Shown here in pieces: positions 11,689 to 20,390 of a stretch of DNA of 64,000 nucleotides (positions within the stretch are counted from its first letter, which is position 1; each line of letters begins with the position of its first letter). Source of the DNA: Candidatus Nitrohelix vancouverensis (lineage in GTDB: Bacteria; Nitrospinota; Nitrospinia; Nitrospinales; VA-1); contig CP048620.1 in NCBI GenBank assembly GCA_015698305.1, positions 3,184,001 to 3,248,000 on the forward strand, in the 5' to 3' direction. The position numbers were made by a program, and so were the translations under genes. The notes under the pieces were generated by a model that was not told the origin of the DNA, did not search any database, and worked only from the letters and a program-made list of their open reading frames with translations.

Positions 11689-14169
11689 TCAGCTTTTTCG
11701 AATGTCGATCCAGGAAACCCCGTCCGCCGCAACCAGGGAAGAAACGCCCTGTTCGTCGGAAATTTTTTCTACCACAGCGCCGCCCGGATTGCACCGATCT
11801 CCCACAGATACCGCCGCGCTCATCTCTCCGCCTGCCGATACAAGAATCACCTCGTCGCCTTCTGCCACGCCCAGCTTCGTCGCGTCGTCCGCATGCAAAT
11901 GCACGGTCGAATGCCTGAAATGGTGCGCCAGCGGCGATGTCGGATCCAGAATTTTATCGTTCGCAAACAAGTAATGCGCAACCCGCAGTCGCAGTGAACC
12001 GGCTTTCGCTTCCGCCGGAGCCGAAGCCGCAATGGCGCCGTCTTCCACGATCTGGGACGGACGATTCGCGCCAATTTTTCTCAGCGCTTTTTTACTGATC
12101 GCTTCATAACCGCGAACCTTTGCGGCAATCTCATTGGTCACAGAGAAAGAAGTCTGAAAATCCGTTTCGATGCCCAATTCAGCAGCCATGCCGGAAATCA
12201 GTTTCCAGTCCGGAGTGGCGTTTGAATTCAACCCGGCCTTGAGATGCTGTACCCGCGCGCCGATGTTCGTTGTCGTTCCTTCATCGTAACCCGGTCCGGG
12301 AGACGGAAGAACCATATGCGCGATGCGCGAGGTTTCCGTCGCCAGCATGTCGTGCACGATCAGACAGTCGAGTTTTTTGAGCGCGTCTTCCACGCGTTTG
12401 CCGCCGGGGAAATCCGCCACCGGGTTGGAGCGATACACGAGCAAACCTTTCAGTTCGCCGCTTTCCGCCTTTTCGATCATTTCTATCGCCGACAAACCCG
12501 GCTCTAAAGGAGAGTCTTCGCCAAAAATTTTCTTGATTTGATCCGCGTCGTTCAATCCCAAACCGCCGGGATAATAATTCGGTAAAATTCCCATATCCAG
12601 CGCGCCGACCGCATTGGTTGCAGGCGCCGCAGGAATCGCGCCGCATTCCATGGTCGGGACTTTTGCGATCACGCGCATCAGGCGTCGCAAGCGCAGTATG
12701 GAGTCTCCCGTGAGAGCCGCCGGATTGTACACCAGACACACCTTCATGCCCGTGCGCACCGCTTCCGCCATTTCCTTCAATGCGCTCGCATCGATCGTAC
12801 ATTGCGAGGCGGAGCTGTCCGATCCGACAAGAGCCTCTTCGCCCAATTCTTTGGCGAGAAGCTCCGCCAAAGCGTCGATCGCCGCGCCGTCGCCGCCGAC
12901 ATCGTAGCGAAGTTTCAAATCGGCGAAACGGTCGAGCGCCGTCGACTGATCGTTCAACACCGCAAGACGAACGCCAAAACGCGTCACCGCTTTTTTGATG
13001 CGCAAATCCAGAATCGGCAATTCCTCAGACGGGTCCGAGCCAATCAGCAGAACCAGATTGGAGGTCTCCACCTGTTCAAAATCATAATGTTTGATGGGCA
13101 GACCCGGCGCGTCCTGATAGGTTTTGAAGTCCAGATTATTGGTTTTCAATCCCTGACGGAACAAGGTCTGGTACAAATACAGGTCTTCATTGCTGGCGTA
13201 AGGAGAGCCAATGAAACCAACGCTGGACGGGCCGTGCGCCTCAACCAGCGCTTTCAGCTTTTCGACCGCCATGGAACCCGCTTCCTTGAGTCCAATCACG
13301 CGCTCTTCGCCGTTCATACGGCTCGTCGCGTCCACAATACGATTTTTGCTTTCGATGAAGTGATAGCCGAAACGCGCCTTGTCGCAGACCCAGCCGTCGT
13401 CCACCGCATCGTTGCAACGCGATTCGATGCGCATGAACTTGTTCAGGCGCGTTCCCATCGTCATATTACAGTTGCAGCCACAGTGCGCGCACAGGGTATC
13501 GACGTCCTTGAGTTCCCAGGAGCGCGCCTTGAAACGAAAATCGGTATTGGTCAACGCGCCGACAGGACAGATGTCGATCACGTTGCCGGAAAATTTAGTG
13601 TCGTATGGCTGATTGTCGAAGGTACCGACGATATTATTGAAACCGCGGTTCAACATGACCAGCGCCTGTTCGGATTCGATGATATCGCTGTAGCGCGTAC
13701 AGCGTTGACAGGCGATACAGCGTTCGCGGTCGATGGTGATGACCGGACTCAGCGGCGTGGCCTTGGCGTTGTTCGCGCGATTGAACTCCATGCGCGTGTC
13801 GTCGGTCCCATATTCAAAGGTATTATTTTGCAGGGGACATTCGCCGCCCTTGTCGCAGACCGGACAGTCCAGCGGGTGATTGAGAAGCGTGAATTCAAGC
13901 ACGCCCTTGCGCGCTTTCTCCACTTTCGCCGTGTCCGTTTTGACCACCATGTCCGGCGCAACCGCCAGGGTACAGGCCGTCGTCAGCTTCGGCATTTTCT
14001 CAACTTCAACCAGACACATTCGGCAACAGCCAAACGGACCCAGTTTTTCATGGTAGCAAAACACAGGGATGTCTATATCCACCTGCTTGGCGGCGTCGAC
14101 CACCAGAGTTCCCTTTGGAGCCGATACCGTTTTACCGTCTATCGTCAGAGTGACTTCATCGTTTGCCAT
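11689..14169 (-). CDS. nuoG: NADH-quinone oxidoreductase subunit G
   Basis: NuoG is the large peripheral-arm iron-sulfur subunit, here 826 residues. The N-terminal [2Fe-2S] domain is visible as CYHEKLGPFGCCRMC. It is followed by the His/Cys ligands of N5 (HPLDCPVCDKGGEC) and a [4Fe-4S] segment (CIACQRCTRYSDI ... CPVGAL). A further Cys set, CAHCGCNCNM with a later Cys, marks the extra N7-type cluster found in some bacteria. The remainder is a molybdopterin-oxidoreductase-like fold with a C-terminal beta-barrel (VAEGDEVILVSAGGE). The ATG overlaps an NcoI-like CCATGG, with AGGA nine bases upstream. Confidence 0.97.
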   Translation of the reverse strand: MANDEVTLTIDGKTVSAPKGTLVVDAAKQVDIDIPVFCYHEKLGPFGCCRMCLVEVEKMPKLTTACTLAVAPDMVVKTDTAKVEKARKGVLEFTLLNHPLDCPVCDKGGECPLQNNTFEYGTDDTRMEFNRANNAKATPLSPVITIDRERCIACQRCTRYSDIIESEQALVMLNRGFNNIVGTFDNQPYDTKFSGNVIDICPVGALTNTDFRFKARSWELKDVDTLCAHCGCNCNMTMGTRLNKFMRIESRCNDAVDDGWVCDKARFGYHFIESKNRIVDATSRMNGEERVIGLKEAGSMAVEKLKALVEAHGPSSVGFIGSPYASNEDLYLYQTLFRQGLKTNNLDFKTYQDAPGLPIKHYDFEQVETSNLVLLIGSDPSEELPILDLRIKKAVTRFGVRLAVLNDQSTALDRFADLKLRYDVGGDGAAIDALAELLAKELGEEALVGSDSSASQCTIDASALKEMAEAVRTGMKVCLVYNPAALTGDSILRLRRLMRVIAKVPTMECGAIPAAPATNAVGALDMGILPNYYPGGLGLNDADQIKKIFGEDSPLEPGLSAIEMIEKAESGELKGLLVYRSNPVADFPGGKRVEDALKKLDCLIVHDMLATETSRIAHMVLPSPGPGYDEGTTTNIGARVQHLKAGLNSNATPDWKLISGMAAELGIETDFQTSFSVTNEIAAKVRGYEAISKKALRKIGANRPSQIVEDGAIAASAPAEAKAGSLRLRVAHYLFANDKILDPTSPLAHHFRHSTVHLHADDATKLGVAEGDEVILVSAGGEMSAAVSVGDRCNPGGAVVEKISDEQGVSSLVAADGVSWIDIRKS

Positions 14170-14187
14170 GGAATCCCGTCCTGTATG

Positions 14188-15453
14188 TTAGGCCGCGCCT
14201 GAAGCGGAAGATGTTTTTAACAGAAGGTCGTAATCGGAGCGAAAGTATTTGATGCTACTCGCCACCGGCCCCACCGCCGCATCCCCCAGCGGACAAAAAC
14301 TTTTAAAAGAAATGTTGTCGCAAATATCGACAAGTTTTTCAACCTGCTCGTTAGCGCCCTCGCCTTCATGGATGCCTTTGAGCAATTGCCACATCCATCG
14401 CGTGCCTTCGCGACAGGGAGTGCATTTACCGCATGATTCATGCTTGTAGAAACTGGCCAGTCGCAGGGTGGCTTCCACCACGTTGACCGTATCGTCCATT
14501 ACGATCAAGGCGCCGGACCCCAGCATGGAACCCGCCGCCGCCAGCGCTTCATAGTCGTAGGGCGTGTCCACCAGTTCGGCCGGCAACATCGGCACCGACG
14601 AACCGCCGGGGATGAATGCCTTCAATTTATTGTCGTTGCGAATGCCGCCCGCATAATCGTAAATGATCTCGCGAGTCGGCGTGCCGAGAGGCACTTCGTA
14701 ATTGCCCGGTTTCTTCACATGCCCGGACACGCTGATGAGCTTGGTGCCCTTGCTCTTTTCGGTTCCGATCGCCGCGTATTTTTCCGGCCCCTCGTTGATG
14801 ATGTAGGGAACCACGCAAAGCGTTTCGACGTTATTGATGACCGTGGGTTTGGAATAAAGACCTTCCACCGCCGGAAAAGGAGGTTTCAGACGCGGTTCGC
14901 CGCGTCGACCTTCCAGCGAGTTGAGAAGCGCCGATTCTTCGCCGCAGATATAAGCCCCCGCGCCCAGATGGGTATGGATGTCGAAATCAAAATCCAGCCC
15001 CATGATGTTCTTGCCCAGATAGCCCTTGTCGTAAGCCTCTTTCAAGGCCCGATCCATCAAATCCGACGCATGCTGGAATTCGCCGCGATAGTAGATATAG
15101 CCCGTCCCGATCAAACAGGCGTAGGCGCAACCGATCATTCCCTCAATCAGCAAATGCGGGTTTTTCTCAAGAAGCAAACGATCCTTACAGGTGCCCGGCT
15201 CGCTCTCGTCGGCGTTGCAACAGAGATAGCGCGGGAACACATCCTTCGCCAGAAAGCTCCATTTCAACCCTGCCGGAAAGCCCGCGCCGCCGCGACCGCG
15301 AAGCCCGGAGGCCTTCACCATCTCGATGATCTCTTCGGGCTTTTTATCCTTCAACTTCTTGAGGGACTGATAGCCGCCGTGTTTCTCATACACTTCAAGC
15401 GTATGCATCCCTTCAACGTCAATATCTTTAGTCAGGATTTTAATGGGTTCCAT
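14188..15453 (-). CDS. nuoF: NADH-quinone oxidoreductase subunit F (FMN and NADH binding)
   Basis: NuoF oxidises NADH through FMN and cluster N3. The 421-residue protein has the FMN/NADH glycine-rich segment LRGRGGAGFPAGLKW, the later GAGAYICGEESALLNSLEG, and the N3 ligands ESCGKCTPCREGT with a distal Cys in SFCPLGDAA. Length and order match the family. It starts seven bases after nuoE, which supports tight translational coupling within the dehydrogenase module. Confidence 0.98.
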   Translation of the reverse strand: MEPIKILTKDIDVEGMHTLEVYEKHGGYQSLKKLKDKKPEEIIEMVKASGLRGRGGAGFPAGLKWSFLAKDVFPRYLCCNADESEPGTCKDRLLLEKNPHLLIEGMIGCAYACLIGTGYIYYRGEFQHASDLMDRALKEAYDKGYLGKNIMGLDFDFDIHTHLGAGAYICGEESALLNSLEGRRGEPRLKPPFPAVEGLYSKPTVINNVETLCVVPYIINEGPEKYAAIGTEKSKGTKLISVSGHVKKPGNYEVPLGTPTREIIYDYAGGIRNDNKLKAFIPGGSSVPMLPAELVDTPYDYEALAAAGSMLGSGALIVMDDTVNVVEATLRLASFYKHESCGKCTPCREGTRWMWQLLKGIHEGEGANEQVEKLVDICDNISFKSFCPLGDAAVGPVASSIKYFRSDYDLLLKTSSASGAA

Positions 15454-15460
15454 GCAGGTA

Positions 15461-15931
15461 TCAATCCAGTGAGTCTAATATTTGATCGATTTTTTCTTTG
15501 GTCAAATCTTCGTAATAATCGTCGTTGATGCGCATCATCGGCGCGTTGGAACAGGCCGCGAGACATTCTTCCCGATGCAGGGTGAATTTCTTATCCTGCG
15601 TGGTCTCGCCCACCTTGATATTCAATTTCTGAGCCGTGTGATTGAGCAACTCGTCCGCGCCATTCAACTGACAACTGATGTTGATGCAGAACAGAATAAT
15701 GTACTTGCCGGTCGGCGTCATGTGGTACATGGTGTAAAAAGACGCAACCGACTGAACATAACCCGGAGACAGCTCCAGAATTTTACCGATCTCCACCATC
15801 GCCTCAGGTTGAACGTAGCCCTCTTGCCGTTGCACCATCGTCAGCAAAGGCAGTAACGCCGATTGCTTGGTGGGATATTTGGCAAGTACCTGAGGGATTC
15901 TTTCCTTGTTTTCTTCAGAAAATGCAAACAT
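15461..15931 (-). CDS. nuoE: NADH-quinone oxidoreductase subunit E ([2Fe-2S])
   Basis: NuoE (156 residues) holds cluster N1a beside the flavin of NuoF. Its thioredoxin-like domain supplies the four Cys ligands in ILFCINISCQLNGA (spacing C-x4-C) and EECLAACSNAP (C-x3-C). The helical N-terminus with YPTKQSALLPLLTMVQRQEGY is family-typical. The ATG overlaps the nuoD stop by one base (TAATG). Confidence 0.97.
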   Translation of the reverse strand: MFAFSEENKERIPQVLAKYPTKQSALLPLLTMVQRQEGYVQPEAMVEIGKILELSPGYVQSVASFYTMYHMTPTGKYIILFCINISCQLNGADELLNHTAQKLNIKVGETTQDKKFTLHREECLAACSNAPMMRINDDYYEDLTKEKIDQILDSLD

Positions 15932-17130
15932 TATCGATCCACTTCCCCCATGACAATATCAATACTACCAATCACCGCAACCACGTCGGCGATGAAACAA
16001 CCTTCCATCATCCTGCACATTCCGGGAATCGCCAGAAACGACGGCGCTCGCAATTTAACGCGATAAGGCGTATTGGACCCATCGCTGACAATATAAAATC
16101 CCACTTCGCCGCGCGGCCCCTCGATCGGCACATAGGTCTCGCCTTTGGGAACCTTGAATCCGTCGGAAACCAGCTTGAAATGATGAATCAGGGCTTCCAT
16201 GCTGGATTTCAACTTGCCGCGATCCGGAAGAGAAACCTTGCCGTCGGGATTTTTATAATCCCCTGCGGGCAAATCACGCAGGGCCTGAACCAGAATCTCG
16301 CGGCTCTGCCGCATTTCTTCCAGACGCACCAGGTAACGCGCATACACGTCGCCTTCCTGACGCACGGGAACTTTGAAATCAAATCGGTCGTAACCGGAAT
16401 AGGGTCGTTTTTTACGAATGTCCCAATCCACGCCGCTGGCGCGCAGCGCCGGGCCGCTCATGCTGTAATTGATCGCTTCCTCTCGCGACATCGCGCCGAC
16501 GCCCTGGGTGCGATCCAGCCAGATCGGATTTTTCGTGAGCAGTTTTTCGTACTCATCCACTTTCCCAGGGAAGATATCCACAAATTCCTGAACGCCCTTG
16601 AGCCATTGCGGCGTCGCGTCTTTGGCGACCCCGCCGACGCGAATATAACTGGTCATCATGCGCACGCCGGAGATCTCTTCATTCAGATCGAGAATCATCT
16701 CGCGCTCGCGCCAGCAATAAAGGAAGACCGTCATCGCGCCGATGTCCAGCGCATGCGTCGCAAGCCATACCAGATGACTGGCGATGCGGGCCAATTCACA
16801 ATGAATGACGCGCAGATACTGCGCGCGCAGGGGGATATCCACCCCCAGCAATTTCTCAGTGGACAGGCAGAAAGCCAGGTTATTTCCAGGAGGATTCAGG
16901 TAGTCCAGACGATCCGTCATGGGAATGACGTGCGCATAAGGCTTCGCCTCGGACGTTTTTTCAATGCCGGTGTGCAAGTAGCCGATATCAGGATCGGCGG
17001 AACCCACCAATTCTCCCTCCATTTCCAGTATCGCTCGAAACACGCCGTGCGTACTGGGGTGGCTGGGACCCATATTCAGGGTCATCGTATCTTTATCGCG
17101 CTCCAGAAGACCGCTTTCAGCAACGCTCAT
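15931..17130 (-). CDS. nuoD: NADH-quinone oxidoreductase subunit D
   Basis: NuoD (399 residues) is the 49-kDa-type subunit that binds quinone near cluster N2 and descends from the NiFe hydrogenase large subunit. Visible features are NMGPSHPSTHGVFRAI (the conserved His loop of the quinone pocket), EKLLGVDIPLRAQYLRVI, and the C-terminal RAPSFLAIPGMC ending in SIDIVMGEVDR. It is separate from nuoC, unlike the fused nuoCD of enterobacteria. The gap to nuoC is only three bases. Confidence 0.98.
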   Translation of the reverse strand: MSVAESGLLERDKDTMTLNMGPSHPSTHGVFRAILEMEGELVGSADPDIGYLHTGIEKTSEAKPYAHVIPMTDRLDYLNPPGNNLAFCLSTEKLLGVDIPLRAQYLRVIHCELARIASHLVWLATHALDIGAMTVFLYCWREREMILDLNEEISGVRMMTSYIRVGGVAKDATPQWLKGVQEFVDIFPGKVDEYEKLLTKNPIWLDRTQGVGAMSREEAINYSMSGPALRASGVDWDIRKKRPYSGYDRFDFKVPVRQEGDVYARYLVRLEEMRQSREILVQALRDLPAGDYKNPDGKVSLPDRGKLKSSMEALIHHFKLVSDGFKVPKGETYVPIEGPRGEVGFYIVSDGSNTPYRVKLRAPSFLAIPGMCRMMEGCFIADVVAVIGSIDIVMGEVDR

Positions 17131-17133
17131 CGA

Positions 17134-17664
17134 CTACCTCGTCGGCGGTTTGGTTTTCACCAACTCGCTCTTATAATCCCGGTTAAAAGAAAATGCGACG
17201 TCTTCGACCGTCAACTCGTAATCACGGCGCAAGGGATGCCCCTCCCAGTTTTCCGGCATAATCAGACGTCGTTGTTCAGGAAGTCCTTCGATACGAATGC
17301 CAAACAAATCATACAACTCGCGCTCAGGAAAGACAGCGCCCTTCCACAAACCCGACACCGTGGGAACGACGGGATCTTCCTCATCAATCCCCACACGCAG
17401 GCGCAAGCTGTGATTTTTGTCCAGCGAATGCAATTCATAAACCGATTCAAAACGCGGCTCCCGATCCATATCCAGATAATCCACCCCGCTGATATTGGAC
17501 AGGTAGTCGCAACTTAAATCAGGATCGTTCTTGGCAAATTCCGCCACCGCCACCAGAGATTCCGGCGCGACATGAACCACCGCGTCCCCCAAAGGCGTTT
17601 CCGCCAGGAGAACCGCGTCGCCAAACTGATTTTTTATTTTTTCAACGATTTCTTCGCTGGTCAC
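17134..17664 (-). CDS. nuoC: NADH-quinone oxidoreductase subunit C
   Basis: NuoC (176 residues) is the 30-kDa-type peripheral subunit. The family signature is [18 protein letters not shown] followed by [13 protein letters not shown]. The open frame runs further upstream into nuoB, but that extension is not family-like. I place the start at the GTG at 17664, which overlaps the nuoB stop as GTGA, with GAGGG just upstream. It would dock on NuoD and NuoB in the connecting module. Confidence 0.96.
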   Translation of the reverse strand: MTSEEIVEKIKNQFGDAVLLAETPLGDAVVHVAPESLVAVAEFAKNDPDLSCDYLSNISGVDYLDMDREPRFESVYELHSLDKNHSLRLRVGIDEEDPVVPTVSGLWKGAVFPERELYDLFGIRIEGLPEQRRLIMPENWEGHPLRRDYELTVEDVAFSFNRDYKSELVKTKPPTR

Positions 17665-18245
17665 GCCACCCTCTTCTTCGCCGCCGACGTGCCCGCCTCG
17701 TTCATGATTTTTTCCTGAAGCTTGATGACGCCATAGATCAACGCTTCCGGCCCCGGAGGACATCCCGGAACATACACGTCCACAGGAACCACGCGATCCA
17801 CGCCCTGCACGATAGCGTAATTATTGAACACGCCCCCACAAGAGGCGCAGGCCCCCATGGAAATCACCCATTTGGGTTCCGGCATCTGATCGTAGATCAA
17901 TTTCAACACCGGAGCCATTTTCTGGGAAACGCGACCCGACACAATCATCAGATCCGCCTGACGCGGCGAAGCGCGAAACACCTCGGCGCCAAAACGAGCC
18001 GAGTCCCAACGGGAGTTCGCCATCGCCATCATTTCAATCGCGCAACACGCCAAACCAAAGGTCGCGGGCCACAGCGCATTTTTCTGCGCCCAGCCCACCA
18101 CTTTGCCAAGCTGGGTGGTGAGAATGCTGTCATACACCGCCCCCGCGCTTTCCTCCTCCAAAGCCTCGAGGGCTTCTTTGGCGTTCAACTTTAAATTATT
18201 TATTTCCGCCTCAAACGCGTCGACTGCTGAATCCACTAATCCCAT
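17661..18245 (-). CDS. nuoB: NADH-quinone oxidoreductase subunit B (cluster N2)
   Basis: NuoB carries cluster N2, the last electron donor to quinone. The conserved [11 protein letters not shown] (tandem Cys ligands), MGACASCGG and [14 protein letters not shown] are present. The N-terminal 45 residues form an acidic helix (about 5-35) longer than in enterobacteria. The longest frame begins at a TTG at 18266. I choose the ATG at 18245, which has GGAGG six bases upstream and overlaps nuoA by 10 bases. Confidence 0.97.
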   Translation of the reverse strand: MGLVDSAVDAFEAEINNLKLNAKEALEALEEESAGAVYDSILTTQLGKVVGWAQKNALWPATFGLACCAIEMMAMANSRWDSARFGAEVFRASPRQADLMIVSGRVSQKMAPVLKLIYDQMPEPKWVISMGACASCGGVFNNYAIVQGVDRVVPVDVYVPGCPPGPEALIYGVIKLQEKIMNEAGTSAAKKRVA

Positions 18246-18589
18246 TCCAGACCTCCACGTCCCCAAATGTAAACGTAAGCGATGCCGAGGATGGCAATGA
18301 ACGCCACCATCTCCATCAACCCGAAAAATTTCAATTCATCCAGCGCCACCGCCCACGGATACATGAAAACCACTTCAATATCAAAGATAATGAAGAGCAT
18401 GGCGATGGTTGCAAAACGCACCGGGTAGCGCCCCTTGGCCTCCTCCTGAGGAATGATCCCACATTCGTAGGGAGTCATTTTCTCCTTGGATGGATTCCTT
18501 GGCCCCAAAATAGTCGACAGGACCAATAGAGCCGCCACAACGATGATCGCGACAATTGCTACTAATGATATAAAGAAATATTCAGCCAT
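18236..18589 (-). CDS. nuoA: NADH-quinone oxidoreductase subunit A
   Basis: NuoA is a three-helix membrane subunit, here about 117 residues from the ATG at 18589. The motif [11 protein letters not shown] with the conserved Glu-Cys lies in the loop after helix 1. [23 protein letters not shown] carries the conserved acidic residues of helix 2. An in-frame ATG at 18628 would add 13 polar residues, which I consider leader sequence. It is the first gene of the operon, 67 bases downstream of the predicted transcription start. Confidence 0.96.
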   Translation of the reverse strand: MAEYFFISLVAIVAIIVVAALLVLSTILGPRNPSKEKMTPYECGIIPQEEAKGRYPVRFATIAMLFIIFDIEVVFMYPWAVALDELKFFGLMEMVAFIAILGIAYVYIWGRGGLEWD

Positions 18590-18663
18590 TTGTCTCTCAT
18601 AATTTCGACCCAGATCATCATAGCGCATCGGCTTGATTGAGTCAGAAAGTTATTGAATTGGCG

Positions 18664-18691
18664 ATTATATCAGCACGTCTCCGACTGTCAA
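18664..18691 (-). promoter_or_regulatory. Predicted sigma-70 promoter of the nuo operon
   Basis: On the minus strand, a perfect -35 box TTGACA (18686-18691) and a perfect -10 box TATAAT (18664-18669) are separated by 16 bp. Transcription would begin near 18657, giving a leader of about 67 bases before nuoA. This is the best consensus promoter in the window, as expected for a highly expressed respiratory operon. Confidence 0.8.
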
Positions 18692-18701
18692 CGAAAGTTT
18701 T

Positions 18702-18723
18702 TTCGAATCTGCGCACATTCGAA
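18702..18723. promoter_or_regulatory. 22-bp near-perfect palindrome directly upstream of the nuo promoter
   Basis: Two TTCGAA half-sites (18702-18707 and 18718-18723) flank a 10-bp centre. The whole 22 bp is self-complementary except for one symmetric pair (20 of 22 positions). It begins 10 bp upstream of the -35 box and is centred near -56 from the predicted start. This position suits an activator or a dimeric repressor of the complex I operon. The regulator is unknown. Confidence 0.55.
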
Positions 18724-18899
18724 ACGCCCTCCTAAAACAGCAAAAAACAGCATATTTTTCAAGTAGTTGCAGAGAGCCCTTCAAAGCTCATATCAAGAAG
18801 AAAATCAACGGGGGAAGAAATAAATCGAGAGAAACGCTCGCAATGATGCGGCAATTAGTGAAGACCTTGAAGCGCTTGGCGGGTAAGGTTCGTAATGAC

Positions 18900-20237
18900 C
18901 TAGGTGCGGTATTCGAGGTGTAGCCGGTAAATCAATCCTGCCACGCCGTCTTCCGGGGATTGAGCGCCCGGTTTGGCAAAATTCACCAACTCAAAGAGCA
19001 ATTCGTTATCGCCGCACTGCACATGTTTACGCAGATCGATGAAATACGGCTCCTTGAACTGGGCGCCGGCGAAATCTCCATTCAACTGGGTGGCGTTGAT
19101 TCGGACTCGACACTCGTTGTCGGCGCGAAGCAACAGCTCTGCGCGGAGCAGGCCTTCGGATTTTTCACAGGGGAAATGGAATTTGACGCGGAATTTCTGC
19201 TGACCGCCGGTTTTCACCTCTTCAAGCGTCAGCGATTCGCGCGCCCATACCCATTGACTGCCTTTCATGGTTCGCCAGTGATCGCCCATCCGGCAAATCG
19301 ACGCCGCCGTCCAGCTCCCCGTCTTGGCGTCCCAGCACTCGGTTTCTCTGCCGCTCGTAAACACCGAAGTCTTGGCGCCGGATTCCAGCAAGGTCGGGCT
19401 TTCCAGATTGATAGGTTTGCTCTCCTCCCACATCAACTGGTTCATTTCCACCCAATAGTCGTACATGCCGTTTTTCTTGCGCACGACTATCATGCTTGGG
19501 CGCGGCAAACTGCGTCCGAGATAGGGACCGATGTCGGCGATGATCACTCCTTCAGAAGAATTCCCGTCTATAGAGATGAACGAATGCGAAGGAATCTGCT
19601 CATAGGTGTGCACCTGGAGCGTTCCTTTTCTCGGCTTGCCGTCAAGGTCGTCCAGCTCCATCTGCAATTTCTGCAAAAGAAGAAGAGAAGTCTTGATCTC
19701 GTTCACAAAGGTCGGCTTGCCGCCGCCCTGCTTCACGATCAAATCCACCACCCGCGAATTGGGGTCCATCAAGAGAAGCTTCACATCGACGCCTTCGAGG
19801 ATTTTTTCCTTCAACAACTCCCGGCTCGAGGTTGAAATCGAAAGCAGAGAACTGCCGCCGATAAAAATCTCCTTCTTTACGTTTTTGAATAATTTCTCAA
19901 ACGAAGTAGCTTGCCCCAGTTCAGAACGGTTTTTATAAATACCAATGATGCCGAGTCGCACCGCATCCGGATTCATCAACTCTTGTAAAGCATCCTTATA
20001 TTCATTGAAGGTCAACTCGCGCAGAAACAACTCATAGCCAAGAGAGACCACGCCGATGAGCGACATCAACAGAGCAAACTCTTTGACCGGATGGAGCCAG
20101 ATACTGTCGTGATCCAACACGTTTCCAGCGGTCACGTAGCCGATTCCGCCGACGATAAGAATGGCGACGGCCAAAAACAGTATTCTGTCGCGAACCCATT
20201 CGCGCAAATTGGGTTTATTTCCCACCTTAAGCGTCAT
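18900..20237 (-). CDS. Membrane protein with degenerate phospholipase D-like domain and C-terminal beta-rich domain
   Basis: The 445-residue protein has two N-terminal membrane helices (about 18-38 and 50-70). A domain at about 110-260 resembles PLD-like folds: KEIFIGGSSLLSI, then a helix and GVDVKLLLMDPNSRVVDLIV, then SHSFISIDGNSSEGVII in the place of the second HxK motif. The Lys of HxK is replaced by Phe, so phosphodiesterase activity is doubtful. Residues 290-445 look like a beta-sandwich (RVKFHFPCEKSEGLLRAELLLRADN), possibly a ligand-binding domain. The gene stands alone upstream of the nuo operon. The role is unknown; similar membrane plus PLD-like layouts occur among nucleotide-sensing and defence proteins, but nothing nearby confirms that. 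Confidence 0.6.
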   Translation of the reverse strand: MTLKVGNKPNLREWVRDRILFLAVAILIVGGIGYVTAGNVLDHDSIWLHPVKEFALLMSLIGVVSLGYELFLRELTFNEYKDALQELMNPDAVRLGIIGIYKNRSELGQATSFEKLFKNVKKEIFIGGSSLLSISTSSRELLKEKILEGVDVKLLLMDPNSRVVDLIVKQGGGKPTFVNEIKTSLLLLQKLQMELDDLDGKPRKGTLQVHTYEQIPSHSFISIDGNSSEGVIIADIGPYLGRSLPRPSMIVVRKKNGMYDYWVEMNQLMWEESKPINLESPTLLESGAKTSVFTSGRETECWDAKTGSWTAASICRMGDHWRTMKGSQWVWARESLTLEEVKTGGQQKFRVKFHFPCEKSEGLLRAELLLRADNECRVRINATQLNGDFAGAQFKEPYFIDLRKHVQCGDNELLFELVNFAKPGAQSPEDGVAGLIYRLHLEYRT

Positions 20238-20390
20238 AATCGAGATGTTCTTTTATTTTAAAACTAATGTTGGAGTCATGGACAGGCGTTTGGAGGAGCC
20301 TTGAAAACTAAGGAGATTTTAGCGGATTTATAGCGGGGACACAAATTAGAATTTGGTTAGGATCGCCGCTTTTTCATAATCCAGAGAAAA

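Larger units (their letters stand above)
18590..18899. other. Intergenic region carrying the nuo operon promoter and leader
   Basis: The first half holds the nuo leader, promoter and palindrome described separately. The rest, about 18724-18899, is A-rich near 18730-18755 with a direct repeat of AAAACAGC/AAAAACAGC. I see no gene there, and no clear terminator for the upstream minus-strand gene ending at 18900. Confidence 0.5.

Noticed and set aside
12802-17517. Long plus-strand open frames (up to 531 codons) opposite nuoD to nuoG
   Set aside because: They lie antisense to strongly conserved complex I genes, are rich in Arg/His/Gln as expected of mirror frames, and have no family signature or ribosome site.
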